A stretch of DNA of 64,000 nt from Anaerolineae bacterium. GTDB lineage: Bacteria; Chloroflexota; Anaerolineae; Aggregatilineales; Aggregatilineaceae. The notes under the pieces were generated by a model. That model had not been told where the DNA came from. It worked only from the letters and a program-made list of their open reading frames with translations, and did not search any database. The stretch covers positions 1-64,000 of the forward strand of contig JAFGNU010000092.1 of NCBI GenBank assembly GCA_016926875.1, given 5' to 3'. The position numbers and the translations under genes were made by a program. Numbering within the stretch: position 1 is the stretch's first letter; the number at the start of each line of letters is the position of its first letter. Shown here one piece after another: positions 51,168 to 59,987 of this stretch.

Positions 51168-51662
51168 TTACGCGCTGTCCGCCAGCCACCGGCGGACGTC
51201 TGCCAGGTGTTCCGCGTAGTGATCGGTGGTGTTGTACTGGATTATCAGCCAGGGCAGCTCACGATCCGGCCACAGCGTCCACCAGGGATCGTCCGGGTCT
51301 TCCGGGATGACGGCGATTTCGGCTAACAGCCCTGCGTGCGCGCGGCGGAAATCGTCCTGCACCGCGACCAGGAACTGCTGCCGTCCTGCATCCAGCGCAC
51401 CCTGGTTGATGCGGTCAACGTCGGCCTGGGTGATGTCCCCGAGTAACTGCGGCGCCTGGCCCTGGGATGCTTCGTGCAGCCGGTCCCGCGCGTAGCCTTC
51501 CCAAAACGCGATGTGCGCCATCACGTCCTTGACGCTCCACCCGTCGGGCGGGAACGGATCGGCCAGCCGTGCATCGTCAAACCGGGCAAGCGCCGCTTCC
51601 AGTTCGGCACGGCCTGCGCGGATGCGTACTAACCAGTCCTGTTTTTGGGATTGAATGGTCAT
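51168..51662 (-). CDS. DinB/DfsB-type four-helix protein
   Basis: 164 residues from the ATG at 51662; the longer frame to 51719 overlaps the TPR gene. The pattern D-G-W-S-V-K-D-V-M-A-H-I-A-F-W-E-G near the N-terminus and H-Y-A-E-H-L-A-D-V-R near the C-terminus gives the conserved His residues of the DinB/ClbS-DfsB four-helix bundle, which can bind a metal. GGGAG precedes the start by about ten bases. It lies directly before the PyrD-like gene. Its role is unknown; many relatives act as thiol transferases. Confidence 0.82.
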   Translation of the reverse strand: MTIQSQKQDWLVRIRAGRAELEAALARFDDARLADPFPPDGWSVKDVMAHIAFWEGYARDRLHEASQGQAPQLLGDITQADVDRINQGALDAGRQQFLVAVQDDFRRAHAGLLAEIAVIPEDPDDPWWTLWPDRELPWLIIQYNTTDHYAEHLADVRRWLADSA

Positions 51663-51669
51663 AGCCGGT

Positions 51670-52686
51670 TTACTCCCCTTCCATCTCGTCCAGTCTATCC
51701 TTTGCATACGGGTGTTCAAGCACGAGCGCCTGCTGCATGTCGCGCCGGGCGTCGGTGTAATTGCTCATGGCGGCATAGGTTTGCCCGCGCATATAGTACG
51801 CCTCGGCGCTGTCGGGGTCCAGTTCAATCGCGCGCGAATAGTCAGCGATGGCAGCCTCGTATTGTAACGTGTTGGTATAACTCCTGCCGCGCTCCACGTA
51901 AGTATCGGCCTCATCCGGTTCAAGATCAAGCGCGCGTGTGAAGTCGGCCAGCGCCACCTCGTACTGCTGCAAATAGGCATACGCCAGCCCGCGCCAGTGA
52001 TAATAGTCGGCGTTGTCGGGATTCAGTTCAATCGCGCGGTTGTAGTCGTTGATAGCAGGCTGCTGATCTTGCAGCCAGGCGTAGCAGGTTCCGCGCCAGA
52101 AGTAAAAGTCCGGATTATCAGGATCGAGGTCAATCGCGCGGCGAAATGAACCCAGCGCCTGTTCATGCTCGCCAGTCCACTCGTAGGTCATACCCTGCCA
52201 CAAGTAGCACTTTGCCGTATCGGGGTCCACTTCCAGCCCGCGCGCGTAGTCACTCAGTGCTGCATCGTAGTCACCTTGATTGTGATGCGCCAGCCCGCGC
52301 GCGCAGAGAAGCCAGCCGTTAGCAGGATCGATCTCGCTCGCCCGCGTATAGGCTTCGATAGCCTTGTCCTGCTGACCCAACCAGGAATACGTAGTTGCCA
52401 GCGAACCGTGATAGTCCGCCTCGTTGGGCTGGAAGTCTATCGCGCGCTTGTAATCCTCAACAGCCTGTTCATATTCGCCCTTGTCGGAGTGCTGTTTGGC
52501 CTGCTGGTAGTAATAACTGCCCGCGAGATCCCGGCCCAGCGTGTACAAGCCCGCGATCACAGCGATCAGCACGAATGATCCAATCAGCCGCCACCGCAGA
52601 CCCCAACCTAGCGCGGCAAGATCAGCGGGTAGTTTGTGTTTGAGCTTTGGCTTCCGTTTTGGTTTTTCGGGGTACGAGATGCTCAT
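51670..52686 (-). CDS. Membrane-anchored TPR protein
   Basis: 338 residues from the ATG at 52686. A basic N-terminus (about 1-30) leads to a TM (about 33-52). About eight tetratricopeptide repeats of 34 residues follow (each with A-x-x-x-Y-x-x-A-I-x-x-D-P-x-x-A/D). TPR arrays bind protein partners; here the TPR part should be outside the membrane if the basic end is inside. It lies between the LmbE-like and DinB-like genes. Confidence 0.88.
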   Translation of the reverse strand: MSISYPEKPKRKPKLKHKLPADLAALGWGLRWRLIGSFVLIAVIAGLYTLGRDLAGSYYYQQAKQHSDKGEYEQAVEDYKRAIDFQPNEADYHGSLATTYSWLGQQDKAIEAYTRASEIDPANGWLLCARGLAHHNQGDYDAALSDYARGLEVDPDTAKCYLWQGMTYEWTGEHEQALGSFRRAIDLDPDNPDFYFWRGTCYAWLQDQQPAINDYNRAIELNPDNADYYHWRGLAYAYLQQYEVALADFTRALDLEPDEADTYVERGRSYTNTLQYEAAIADYSRAIELDPDSAEAYYMRGQTYAAMSNYTDARRDMQQALVLEHPYAKDRLDEMEGE

Positions 52687-52749
52687 TGTCACACTCACCA
52701 CTTTTTACCCCATGATGCCTTGCCGGAACAAACAAGTCTAGCCCAATGG

Positions 52750-53529
52750 TTAGGGGGCAGGCCGGTGATCGGGCCGCCACGCGCCGAGCGCCAGCAGCAG
52801 TTGCGCGAACGCGTCCTCCGGCGGGCGGTCAGCGGACAGCGCGGGCCACTGGCAGCGCACAGACTCGACCGTGCGGATCGCTTCGCGGACAGTTGCCAGC
52901 TTGCGCCGCCGCTTGAACAGGACGTGCTGCGTCCGGTGGCACAGCATGGCCGCGTGCTTGGCTTCGATCCAGGGCGTGATGTCCAGCGCCAGGTGGGCGG
53001 GATCGCCCGCGTTCCAGATGCGGTCTTCGATGCCGGGCACGGCTGCCGCCACGCTGTAGAACAGCACATCCGGCGTATGCTCGCAGACGGCGCGAAACGT
53101 GGCGTGGTGCATCTGTTTATGCGCCGGGTGCCCGTATTCGCCGTCGCTGCCGTGACTGAGCACCACGTCAGGCTGTGTTTTGCAGATCAGCGCCGCGATC
53201 TGCCGGACAAGCGCGTCCTCGTCCGCCGCAAAGCCGAATAACTCGTTTTCAGGCCCCATCAGCGGGTCTTCATAGCCGAGTTGCGCCACGCTGTCTGCGC
53301 CGATGGCATCCGCTGCGCAGCGTAACTCTTGCTGCCGGACGTGTGCCAGGGCGCCGGGCGTGCTGGCGTTGGGCACGTCCCCGGCTTCACCGCCGCGCCC
53401 ATCTGTCGCGCAGGCGATATGCACCGGGATTCCGCGCTGGTGCAGCGCTGCCAGCGTGCCGCCGATCATGATCGTTTCGTCGTCGGGATGCGCGCCCAGG
53501 AACAGGACGCCGTGCAGGGTACCACTCAT
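52750..53529 (-). CDS. LmbE/PIG-L-family deacetylase
   Basis: 259 residues. The zinc motif A-H-P-D-D-E-T is near residue 14, and the third His occurs in G-E-Y-G-H-P-A-H. G-R-G-G-E-A-G and S-H-G-S-D are also typical. The family removes acetyl groups from N-acetyl-glucosamine-linked compounds such as in mycothiol or bacillithiol synthesis. The ATG overlaps the stop of the PyrK-like gene. A DinB/DfsB protein two genes on is of interest, since such proteins can use small thiols. Confidence 0.9.
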   Translation of the reverse strand: MSGTLHGVLFLGAHPDDETIMIGGTLAALHQRGIPVHIACATDGRGGEAGDVPNASTPGALAHVRQQELRCAADAIGADSVAQLGYEDPLMGPENELFGFAADEDALVRQIAALICKTQPDVVLSHGSDGEYGHPAHKQMHHATFRAVCEHTPDVLFYSVAAAVPGIEDRIWNAGDPAHLALDITPWIEAKHAAMLCHRTQHVLFKRRRKLATVREAIRTVESVRCQWPALSADRPPEDAFAQLLLALGAWRPDHRPAP

Positions 53530-54269
53530 CGGAACACAATATCCTTCAGGTCAAACGCGGGACCGTCCACACAGGCCAGCCGGTTGTTGCCATGACAGGC
53601 TACCTGGCACGCCTGGCACGCGCCCGTACCGCACGCCAGGCGCTGAGTGTACAGCCCGTAGATAGAACCGTCGGCCACGCTCTGCTGGCGAATCTGGCTG
53701 ATGGTGTGATACAGGTCCCTGTACGTATCCTGTTGGGTATAGGGTGGGGCGAGCGCGATCACCTGGTCTGCCCAGTTGATCGTTTCCACGCGGTCGGGCC
53801 AATCCCACGTATCGCCGTGCAGGATTTCGACTTCGGGCGGCAGCAGTTCGCGCGGATAATCGGTTGCACGCCCGCTGAGCACCAGCGTCACTGCCGCGCC
53901 CGCCGCGATCAAGCGCTGCGCCAGCAGGATAAACGGCGTCGGCGCGGTGTCGTTCGCGATTAGCAGCAGCGTCCCCAGGCCGGGACGGACCGGGATCGGG
54001 CGTCCGACCGGGGTTAGCAGGCTGGCAACCCGTCCCGGTGCATAGTTGCGCCCTGCCGGAAGCTCGACGGTGATGTGTACCTTGTTGATGGCAACCGGCA
54101 CCCACAGTTCGCGCAGGTAGGCGTGCTGGCTGTCGTCTTCGAGCAGGCGGGCAAACAGCGACTGTCCCGGCTCCAACTGGATCAGGGCCGGGTCAATGGA
54201 CAGGTCAAGCTGCTGAAGGTGGACCGACACGCGGCGCACGCGCTCGATGATGGCTTGTGTTTCTCTCAT
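53526..54269 (-). CDS. PyrK-like ferredoxin reductase/FeS electron-transfer subunit
   Basis: 247 residues. The N-terminal ferredoxin-reductase-like barrel is followed by a nucleotide-binding domain and a C-terminal [2Fe-2S] segment with four Cys: L-A-C-G-T-G-A-C-Q-A-C, then R-L-A-C-V-D-G-P-A-F-D. This is the PyrK pattern. Normally PyrK passes electrons between NAD(H) and PyrD of type 1B. Here its partner is presumably the PyrD-like protein four genes downstream, whose active site is altered. It is the first gene of the operon and divergent from the NHL gene. Confidence 0.87.
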   Translation of the reverse strand: MRETQAIIERVRRVSVHLQQLDLSIDPALIQLEPGQSLFARLLEDDSQHAYLRELWVPVAINKVHITVELPAGRNYAPGRVASLLTPVGRPIPVRPGLGTLLLIANDTAPTPFILLAQRLIAAGAAVTLVLSGRATDYPRELLPPEVEILHGDTWDWPDRVETINWADQVIALAPPYTQQDTYRDLYHTISQIRQQSVADGSIYGLYTQRLACGTGACQACQVACHGNNRLACVDGPAFDLKDIVFR

Positions 54270-54386
54270 GGTGCCAAAGCGTACAACGTCCGGTAGTGAA
54301 TTGCAAGTGATTCGCCCGCCGCACGCGGGCGCGTTTCATAGTAAGATGTGAGGTATCCGCACAACCAGCCAGGGAGTAAATTCGCT

Positions 54387-56018
54387 ATGAATAAGCGATT
54401 ATGTATGCTTACAGCGCTCGCCGCTGTATTAGCGCTTTCGACCGTGACTGCACTGGCCGCGCCCGCCGGATCACCAAATCGCCAGTCGGACGGCTACCGC
54501 TTCCTGTTCGCGTGGGGCAGCGAGGGCGGCGGCGATGGGCAGTTCAACTTCCCCAGGGCCATCGCTATCGGGCCGGACGGCAATGTCTACGTGGCCGACA
54601 GCGAAAACCACCGCGTGCAGGTTTTTTCACCGGACGGCGCTTTTATCACCCGCTGGGGCAGCTATGGCAGCGGTCCCGGCCAGTTTGACATCCCACAGGG
54701 CATCGCTGTAGATGGACAGGGCAACGTCTACGTGGGCGACCGGAACAACAGCCGGATTCAGCGCTTCACCGCCGATGGGACGTTTGTCACGGCGTGGGGC
54801 AGTTATGGGACCGGGAACGGCCAGTTTGTCGAACCGCGCAACGTGGCGGTGGACGGGCAGGGCAACGTCTACGTGGCCGACAGCCAGAATCACCGCATTC
54901 AGAAGTTCTCATCGGACGGCGCATTCATCACAACATGGGGATCGCAGGGCGGCGGTGACGGGCAGTTCAACTACGCGACCGGGGTTGCTGTCGATGTCGA
55001 GGGGAACGTGTACGTCAGCGACGCGGATAACCACCGGATTCAGAAGTTCACGTCCGATGGGGCGTTCATCACAACATGGGGATCGCAGGGCGGCGGCGAT
55101 GGGCAGTTCGACCGGCCCTACAGCCTGAGCGTGGATGCTGCCGGGGACGTGTATGTGATCGACGAGTGGAACAACCGCGTGCAGAAGTTCACGTCCGACG
55201 GCGCATTTATCACCATGTGGGGCGGGCCGGGCAGCGACGAAGGCCAGTTCCAATACCCGCACGGCGTGGCGGTTGATGCGCGCGGGTATGCCTATGTGGT
55301 GGACGAGTGGAATCACCGCGTGCAGGTCTTTGAACCGGTCGGTGAAGCGGATCAACCGGCACCGCAGGCTGACTCGGTGGAATCTCCGACTCCGGCGCCA
55401 GCCGTTCAGCAGTCGCCCGCCGAACTAGTGACTCCGCAGGTCGTGATGACGCCGCTGTTTGATGAGCCGGTCGCTTCGTTTGACCTGCTCCTGATCGGGC
55501 AGCAGGGCGACGTGCTGTACTTTGAGGATTTTCAGGACAACATTGCAGACAAGTGGGCGCTCGAAGCAGATTGGACAATCTCGCAGGACCCAACCGGTAA
55601 CTACGTGCTGTCTGGCACCGGGCCGGGCCGGGCCGACATCGACGGGACCTGGGAAGACCTGTACCTGCGCTGCCGGGTGCAGATCATCGACGGCTGGCTG
55701 ATCGTGGCCTATCGCCCGGCAGAGGGTACGCTGGTGCACGCTTTCAGGCTGAGTCCGGCGGGTATCGGGCTGTATCTACGCGATTACCCGGATTCCGCCG
55801 TGCTGCAAGTGCAGAACGATACGCCGCTGCCGGTCGGGACGTGGCTCGACGTGGTGATCGCCAGCAACGGCGCGCAGATTCAGGCGTATGTGGACGATAC
55901 GCTGTGGATCGACTTTGTGAGCGCCGACCTGCCGCCGCTGGGCACGGTGGGATTCCTGGGACCGGATGCGGGCGAGGTGTGGCTGGACGACGTGACGATC
56001 CGCGCGCTGAGGCCGTAA
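54387..56018 (+). CDS. Secreted six-bladed NHL-repeat protein with LamG-like end
   Basis: 543 residues from the ATG at 54387 (AGGGAG upstream). A signal peptide covers 1-25. Six NHL repeats of 47 residues (about 40-320) follow, each with G-x-G-Q-F, V-A-V-D-x-x-G-N-V-Y-V-x-D and N-H-R-x-Q-x-F. Two neighbouring blades are nearly identical in DNA (about 54920-55110). A Pro/Gln linker leads to a concanavalin-A-like domain (about 385-543: Y-F-E-D-F-Q-D-N to G-E-V-W-L-D-D-V-T-I). It is probably a cell-surface binding protein. Confidence 0.9.
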   Translation: MNKRLCMLTALAAVLALSTVTALAAPAGSPNRQSDGYRFLFAWGSEGGGDGQFNFPRAIAIGPDGNVYVADSENHRVQVFSPDGAFITRWGSYGSGPGQFDIPQGIAVDGQGNVYVGDRNNSRIQRFTADGTFVTAWGSYGTGNGQFVEPRNVAVDGQGNVYVADSQNHRIQKFSSDGAFITTWGSQGGGDGQFNYATGVAVDVEGNVYVSDADNHRIQKFTSDGAFITTWGSQGGGDGQFDRPYSLSVDAAGDVYVIDEWNNRVQKFTSDGAFITMWGGPGSDEGQFQYPHGVAVDARGYAYVVDEWNHRVQVFEPVGEADQPAPQADSVESPTPAPAVQQSPAELVTPQVVMTPLFDEPVASFDLLLIGQQGDVLYFEDFQDNIADKWALEADWTISQDPTGNYVLSGTGPGRADIDGTWEDLYLRCRVQIIDGWLIVAYRPAEGTLVHAFRLSPAGIGLYLRDYPDSAVLQVQNDTPLPVGTWLDVVIASNGAQIQAYVDDTLWIDFVSADLPPLGTVGFLGPDAGEVWLDDVTIRALRP

Positions 56019-56070
56019 AACGAATTTGAACCGATTTGTGATGGGGGCAACTGCCAATTGCTCCCAATTT

Positions 56071-56682
56071 TTATTTATAGTAAATGTAGTATGCCGCCTC
56101 AAACTTTGTGCGTAGCCCAGTCTCATCAGGGTCTTTTAGACGGTTGCTATATTTTTTGAGATGGCGTCTTAACTCGCGTACAAACTCGTGAGGATCGATG
56201 ATAAGTAATTCTCTTGAGGGATCGTAGGTCATAGCTTCAGACGATACTGTATGTTGAATAACAACTCTCCCTCCTTTGATACCAGCATGATACAGTCCAT
56301 TGCGCAAATCTTGCCATAGAATATCTGCGATATCCGGATTGTGATTCCTAAACGCAGGAAAAACATCAAGCACACCGCGTTTGAAGCGAACGCCAGAATC
56401 TTTATTTTTCACAAAGCATTTGAATAAACCAATGATTTCAAAGTAGTTGAGCACGATTTGCAGTACAGCCCATCCTGAGTCGGGAATATTATGGGCTGTT
56501 CCGCCTGTTTTCGGATGCGGCCCGTTTATGCATTCGGTGCCATCCACTTGCCAGCCATTTATGCATCTATCGGCTATTTCAAGATGCCAACCATCAACGC
56601 GAGCAAGAAACAGATCGATTTTGAAGTCTAGATCATCAGGAATAGGTCCAGTAGCATAGTGTATTGGAGAAATCCAAGTCAT
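56071..56682 (-). CDS. AT-rich orphan gene of unknown function
   Basis: 203 residues. The base composition is clearly lower in GC than the neighbours, with frequent A/T third positions and Lys, Asn, Ile and Tyr residues. The protein begins M-T-W-I-S-P-I-H-Y-A-T-G, has a D-I-L-W-Q-D-L-R-N-G-L-Y-H motif in the middle and ends in a basic helix. I recognise no domain. It is squeezed, with two bases to spare, between the NHL gene end and the methyltransferase start. It looks like a recent acquisition. Confidence 0.8.
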   Translation of the reverse strand: MTWISPIHYATGPIPDDLDFKIDLFLARVDGWHLEIADRCINGWQVDGTECINGPHPKTGGTAHNIPDSGWAVLQIVLNYFEIIGLFKCFVKNKDSGVRFKRGVLDVFPAFRNHNPDIADILWQDLRNGLYHAGIKGGRVVIQHTVSSEAMTYDPSRELLIIDPHEFVRELRRHLKKYSNRLKDPDETGLRTKFEAAYYIYYK

Positions 56683-56684
56683 CT

Positions 56685-57395
56685 TTACCCCCTAATATAT
56701 ACCCCGACGATATGCTCGGCCATGCAGCGCGGCAGCCGCTGGGCTAAGGCGGCATTCAGCCGGAACAGCAGCGGGTGAAAAGCAAAGTAGGTTGGGTCTT
56801 CGATGAAGCGGAAGGTGTGCGGCGTCAGCCCGGCATCACGCGCCAGCGCGTCGAGTCGGCGGTGGGTGTTGGCGCGGTAGACGACCGGGAAGGCGTCGCT
56901 TTCTTCGCGCCCGTACAACAGCGGCACCAGCCAGCGCTGCAAGGGACCCAATAGGCGGTTGAGCAGGGCAGCAGGACTGGTCGCGCCGGGTGTGATGAAG
57001 ATAAACGCGCCGCCGGGCCGCAGCACGCGCGCGATCTCGCGGAAAGATCGCGCCGGATCGGGCAGGTGCTCCAAGACCCAGCTTGACAGCACCAGGTCCA
57101 CGCTGGCAGCGGGCAGGGGGATCGCGTCCGAGGTGGCGACGGCGCGCGGCAGGTCCGGCAGGCGGTGCTCGACCAGCGAGCAGTGATCCGGGTCCAGGCC
57201 GACCGGGTGCGCGATGGCCGGGCCGATCTGCTCCAGGACGCCGCCGCGCCCACAGCCCACGTCCAGGGCGCGCATATCCTGCCGGACCAGGTCGCGGATC
57301 AAGGCGGCGTATTGGTCGGTGGCGGGCCGCCAGCCGGGATGCATGGCCGCATAGCGCACGCGGTAGGCGTTTTGCTTGTCCAGCGAAAGAGGCAT
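56685..57395 (-). CDS. Class I SAM-dependent methyltransferase
   Basis: 236 residues. Motif I is A-L-D-V-G-C-G-R-G-G, motif II G-L-D-P-D, the acidic loop S-D-A-I-P-L-P, and the post-motif R-V-L-R-P-G-G-A-F, as in Methyltransf_11. It is cytoplasmic. The acceptor is unknown. It is the last gene of the sbcD-sbcC run, 16 bases after sbcC. Confidence 0.9.
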   Translation of the reverse strand: MPLSLDKQNAYRVRYAAMHPGWRPATDQYAALIRDLVRQDMRALDVGCGRGGVLEQIGPAIAHPVGLDPDHCSLVEHRLPDLPRAVATSDAIPLPAASVDLVLSSWVLEHLPDPARSFREIARVLRPGGAFIFITPGATSPAALLNRLLGPLQRWLVPLLYGREESDAFPVVYRANTHRRLDALARDAGLTPHTFRFIEDPTYFAFHPLLFRLNAALAQRLPRCMAEHIVGVYIRG

Positions 57396-57410
57396 AGGGC
57401 GATGCTCCGG

Positions 57411-59975
57411 CTAGCGCATGGTGACGCGGCTGCCGTCGGGCGTTTTTTCGACGGTAAGCTGGACGGGGAAGGCATCGCGCAATTCTTCGACGTGGGTGAT
57501 AACCAGCACCAGGTCAAAGTGATCCTGCACGGCGTTGATGGCTTCCACCAATCGCTGGCGGCCCTGTTCATCCTGCGTGCCGAAGCCCTCGTCAATAAAC
57601 AGCGTGCGCAGTTGGGCGCCCGCCCGCCGGGCAAGCACCTGGCTTAGCGCCACGCGGATCGCAAAATTGACGCGGAACGCTTCGCCGCCAGAGTAGGATT
57701 CGTAGGCGCGCGTGCCGAGTTCATCGGCGATCAGGATGTCGAGCGTTTCGGCCACGCCGCCGGTGCGTTTTTCGCGCTGCGTATCCAGCCGGACGTGCAT
57801 CCGCCCATCGCTCATGCGGGACAACAGGCGGTTGGCGGTTTCTTCCAGTTCGGGGATGGCAGCTTCGATGATCATGGCCGGGATACCGTTTTTCCCAAAG
57901 GCGGCGCGCAGGTCTTCATAAATGCCTTTCTGTTCGGACAGCCCGGTCCGGCGGTCTTCGAGTTCGGCTTTGCGTTTACGGGCGTTTTCCAGCGCGTTAA
58001 GCGCCTGTTCGGCACGGATCACGGCTTCCTGGGCGTGCTGTTCGTCGGTGCGGCGGCGGCGGACCTCGTCTTCCCGGCGGCGCGCTTCTTCGACCTGTTC
58101 GCGCAGCCCGTCGATGGCGAGGCGGGCAGCTTCGGCTTCCTGTTCTTCGTCGGCCAGCACCTTCAGCCAGCGGACGCGGCGCGCCTGGGCCTTCTCGATG
58201 GCTTCTTCGATGTCGGGCAGTTGGGTCAGGGCGGTTTCCAGGTCGCGGTGGCGGCGCTCGTAATCCTCGTAGACCGAGAGCGTTTCGCGGGCGGCGGTGT
58301 GTGCCTCGGAGTCGTAGCCCAGCGCGTCGATCTCAGCCTGGATCGCGCCGCGCTGCGCCTGGAGTTCGTGGGCGTATTCGCCCGATTCGAGCATGGTTTC
58401 GATCACGTCTAGTTCGGCCTGCTCGCCCCGGATGGTGTCGGCGGCAGCCTGCGCTGCCTCGACGTTGACGGCCAGTGCGGCGGCCCGGTCGCGCAGGGCT
58501 TGCAGCTTGCGGAGTTCGAGTTCAATCGCCTCGATCTCGGCGGTGTGGTCGCTGATCGTCTCTTTGATCTCATCCAGGCGATACTGGTTGGCGCGGTAGG
58601 TGTCGCCGCGCCCGGTGCCGTCGGCCTGCAATTCGTCCAGCAGGGCGGCTTTGAGATCGTCATCGAGCGGCTGGCCGCACAGGGGACAGACCGCTTCGGC
58701 GGCCTGGACGTCGTCAATGCGCGCTTTGATGGCCTGCATCTCGTCGTACAGCGAACGGTTGACGGTGCGCCGCTCGGCGCTTTCTTCGTTTAGCGCGTGG
58801 ATGGCCTCGCGCAGGCCGTCCCGGCGTTCTTCCTCGGCTTCCAGCCGTCGAACCTCGGCCTGCACGTCGGCCAGGTCGGACTGGAGCGTTTCCAACTCGG
58901 CGGCGCTGCGCCGGGCGGTAGTGATCCGGTCGCGGTGCAAGGCGGCCTGGGCTTCCAACTCGGCCCGCTCGGCCTGGATGCGCCCGTCGATCTCGGCCAG
59001 TCGATCCTTGATGGCGCTGGTTGCTTGCAGCTTTTCGCCAAGCTGCTGATCGGCTTCGCGCGCGGCCTGAAGCTGTTCGTAGCCGGTTTCGATGCTGTCC
59101 CGATCCTCGACCACACCGCGCAGCCGGTCGATCTGAGCCTGGTAGCGGGCCAGTTCGGCCTCGATCTCGTCCAGGTCGCCCTGGCGCTGGCGGATGCGGT
59201 GTTCGGCCTGAGCGAGTTTACTTTGGGCGCCTTCCATCTGCTTTTGCGCCCCGGCGACCTCGTTGTAAAACGCTTCGGCTTCCTGGCGAAGCTGGACGGC
59301 TTCTTCATGCGCAGCCTGGGCGGCAGCCAGATCGCGGCGCAGGGCGGGTTCTTCGGCTTCCTGCTTCTCGATCTCGTCCAGCCGGTACGCGATCACGCCC
59401 AACTCGTGATCGATGTCGCGCAGGACGGTTTTGGCGCGATCCTCGTACTGCTTCCACTGCGCCAGCCCCAGGATTTCACCCAGGATATCTTTGCGCTGGC
59501 CGGGCGTTTTAAGCGTGAAGGCATCGGCGCGGCCCTGCTGCAAAAACGCCGAGTGGACAAACGTGTCATAGTCCAGACGGAGCAGGTCGCTGATCTTGTG
59601 CTGTGTCTCGCGGATCGATGGGGCGGTGATCGGTTGGTACTGCTCTCTCTCGTCGTCCCAGATGAACAGGTCAAGCGCGCTGCGCCCGCTGCGAATAGTT
59701 TTGCCCCGCTGCCGCTTGCGCACCACGCGGTAATGGCTGTGACCCTGGGCAAAATCAAGCTGCACGAGCATATCCGTCTGTCCCTGGTAGATCAGGTCGT
59801 CATCGCTTCGCACGCGGGCCTTACCCCACAGCGCCCACGTGATCGCGTCCAGCAGGGACGACTTGCCCGCGCCGTTTGGCCCGGTCAGGCAGGCGAGATG
59901 AATCCCGTCAAAGATGATGGGATCGGTTTGTTGGTAGGCGAGAAAGTTTCGTAGTTCGAGTCGAGTCGGTAACAT
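57411..59975 (-). CDS. sbcC: SbcC/Rad50-type nuclease ATPase
   Basis: 854 residues. Walker A is G-P-N-G-A-G-K-S-S at about residues 32-40, followed by Q-Q-G-R-A-D-A-F (Q-loop region). Long coiled coils flank the zinc hook C-P-L-C near residue 430. The ABC signature Y-S-G-G-E-A-F and Walker B L-F-I-D-E-G-F-G-T are near the C-terminus. With SbcD it forms the Mre11-Rad50-like complex that cuts hairpins and protein-blocked DNA ends. SbcD is encoded upstream, but two extra genes lie between. Confidence 0.95.
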   Translation of the reverse strand: MLPTRLELRNFLAYQQTDPIIFDGIHLACLTGPNGAGKSSLLDAITWALWGKARVRSDDDLIYQGQTDMLVQLDFAQGHSHYRVVRKRQRGKTIRSGRSALDLFIWDDEREQYQPITAPSIRETQHKISDLLRLDYDTFVHSAFLQQGRADAFTLKTPGQRKDILGEILGLAQWKQYEDRAKTVLRDIDHELGVIAYRLDEIEKQEAEEPALRRDLAAAQAAHEEAVQLRQEAEAFYNEVAGAQKQMEGAQSKLAQAEHRIRQRQGDLDEIEAELARYQAQIDRLRGVVEDRDSIETGYEQLQAAREADQQLGEKLQATSAIKDRLAEIDGRIQAERAELEAQAALHRDRITTARRSAAELETLQSDLADVQAEVRRLEAEEERRDGLREAIHALNEESAERRTVNRSLYDEMQAIKARIDDVQAAEAVCPLCGQPLDDDLKAALLDELQADGTGRGDTYRANQYRLDEIKETISDHTAEIEAIELELRKLQALRDRAAALAVNVEAAQAAADTIRGEQAELDVIETMLESGEYAHELQAQRGAIQAEIDALGYDSEAHTAARETLSVYEDYERRHRDLETALTQLPDIEEAIEKAQARRVRWLKVLADEEQEAEAARLAIDGLREQVEEARRREDEVRRRRTDEQHAQEAVIRAEQALNALENARKRKAELEDRRTGLSEQKGIYEDLRAAFGKNGIPAMIIEAAIPELEETANRLLSRMSDGRMHVRLDTQREKRTGGVAETLDILIADELGTRAYESYSGGEAFRVNFAIRVALSQVLARRAGAQLRTLFIDEGFGTQDEQGRQRLVEAINAVQDHFDLVLVITHVEELRDAFPVQLTVEKTPDGSRVTMR

Positions 59976-59987
59976 GGGCCGCAGTCC

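Noticed and set aside
58797-59954. 385-codon plus-strand frame opposite sbcC
   Set aside because: sbcC is unmistakable in the other strand, so this frame is a shadow.
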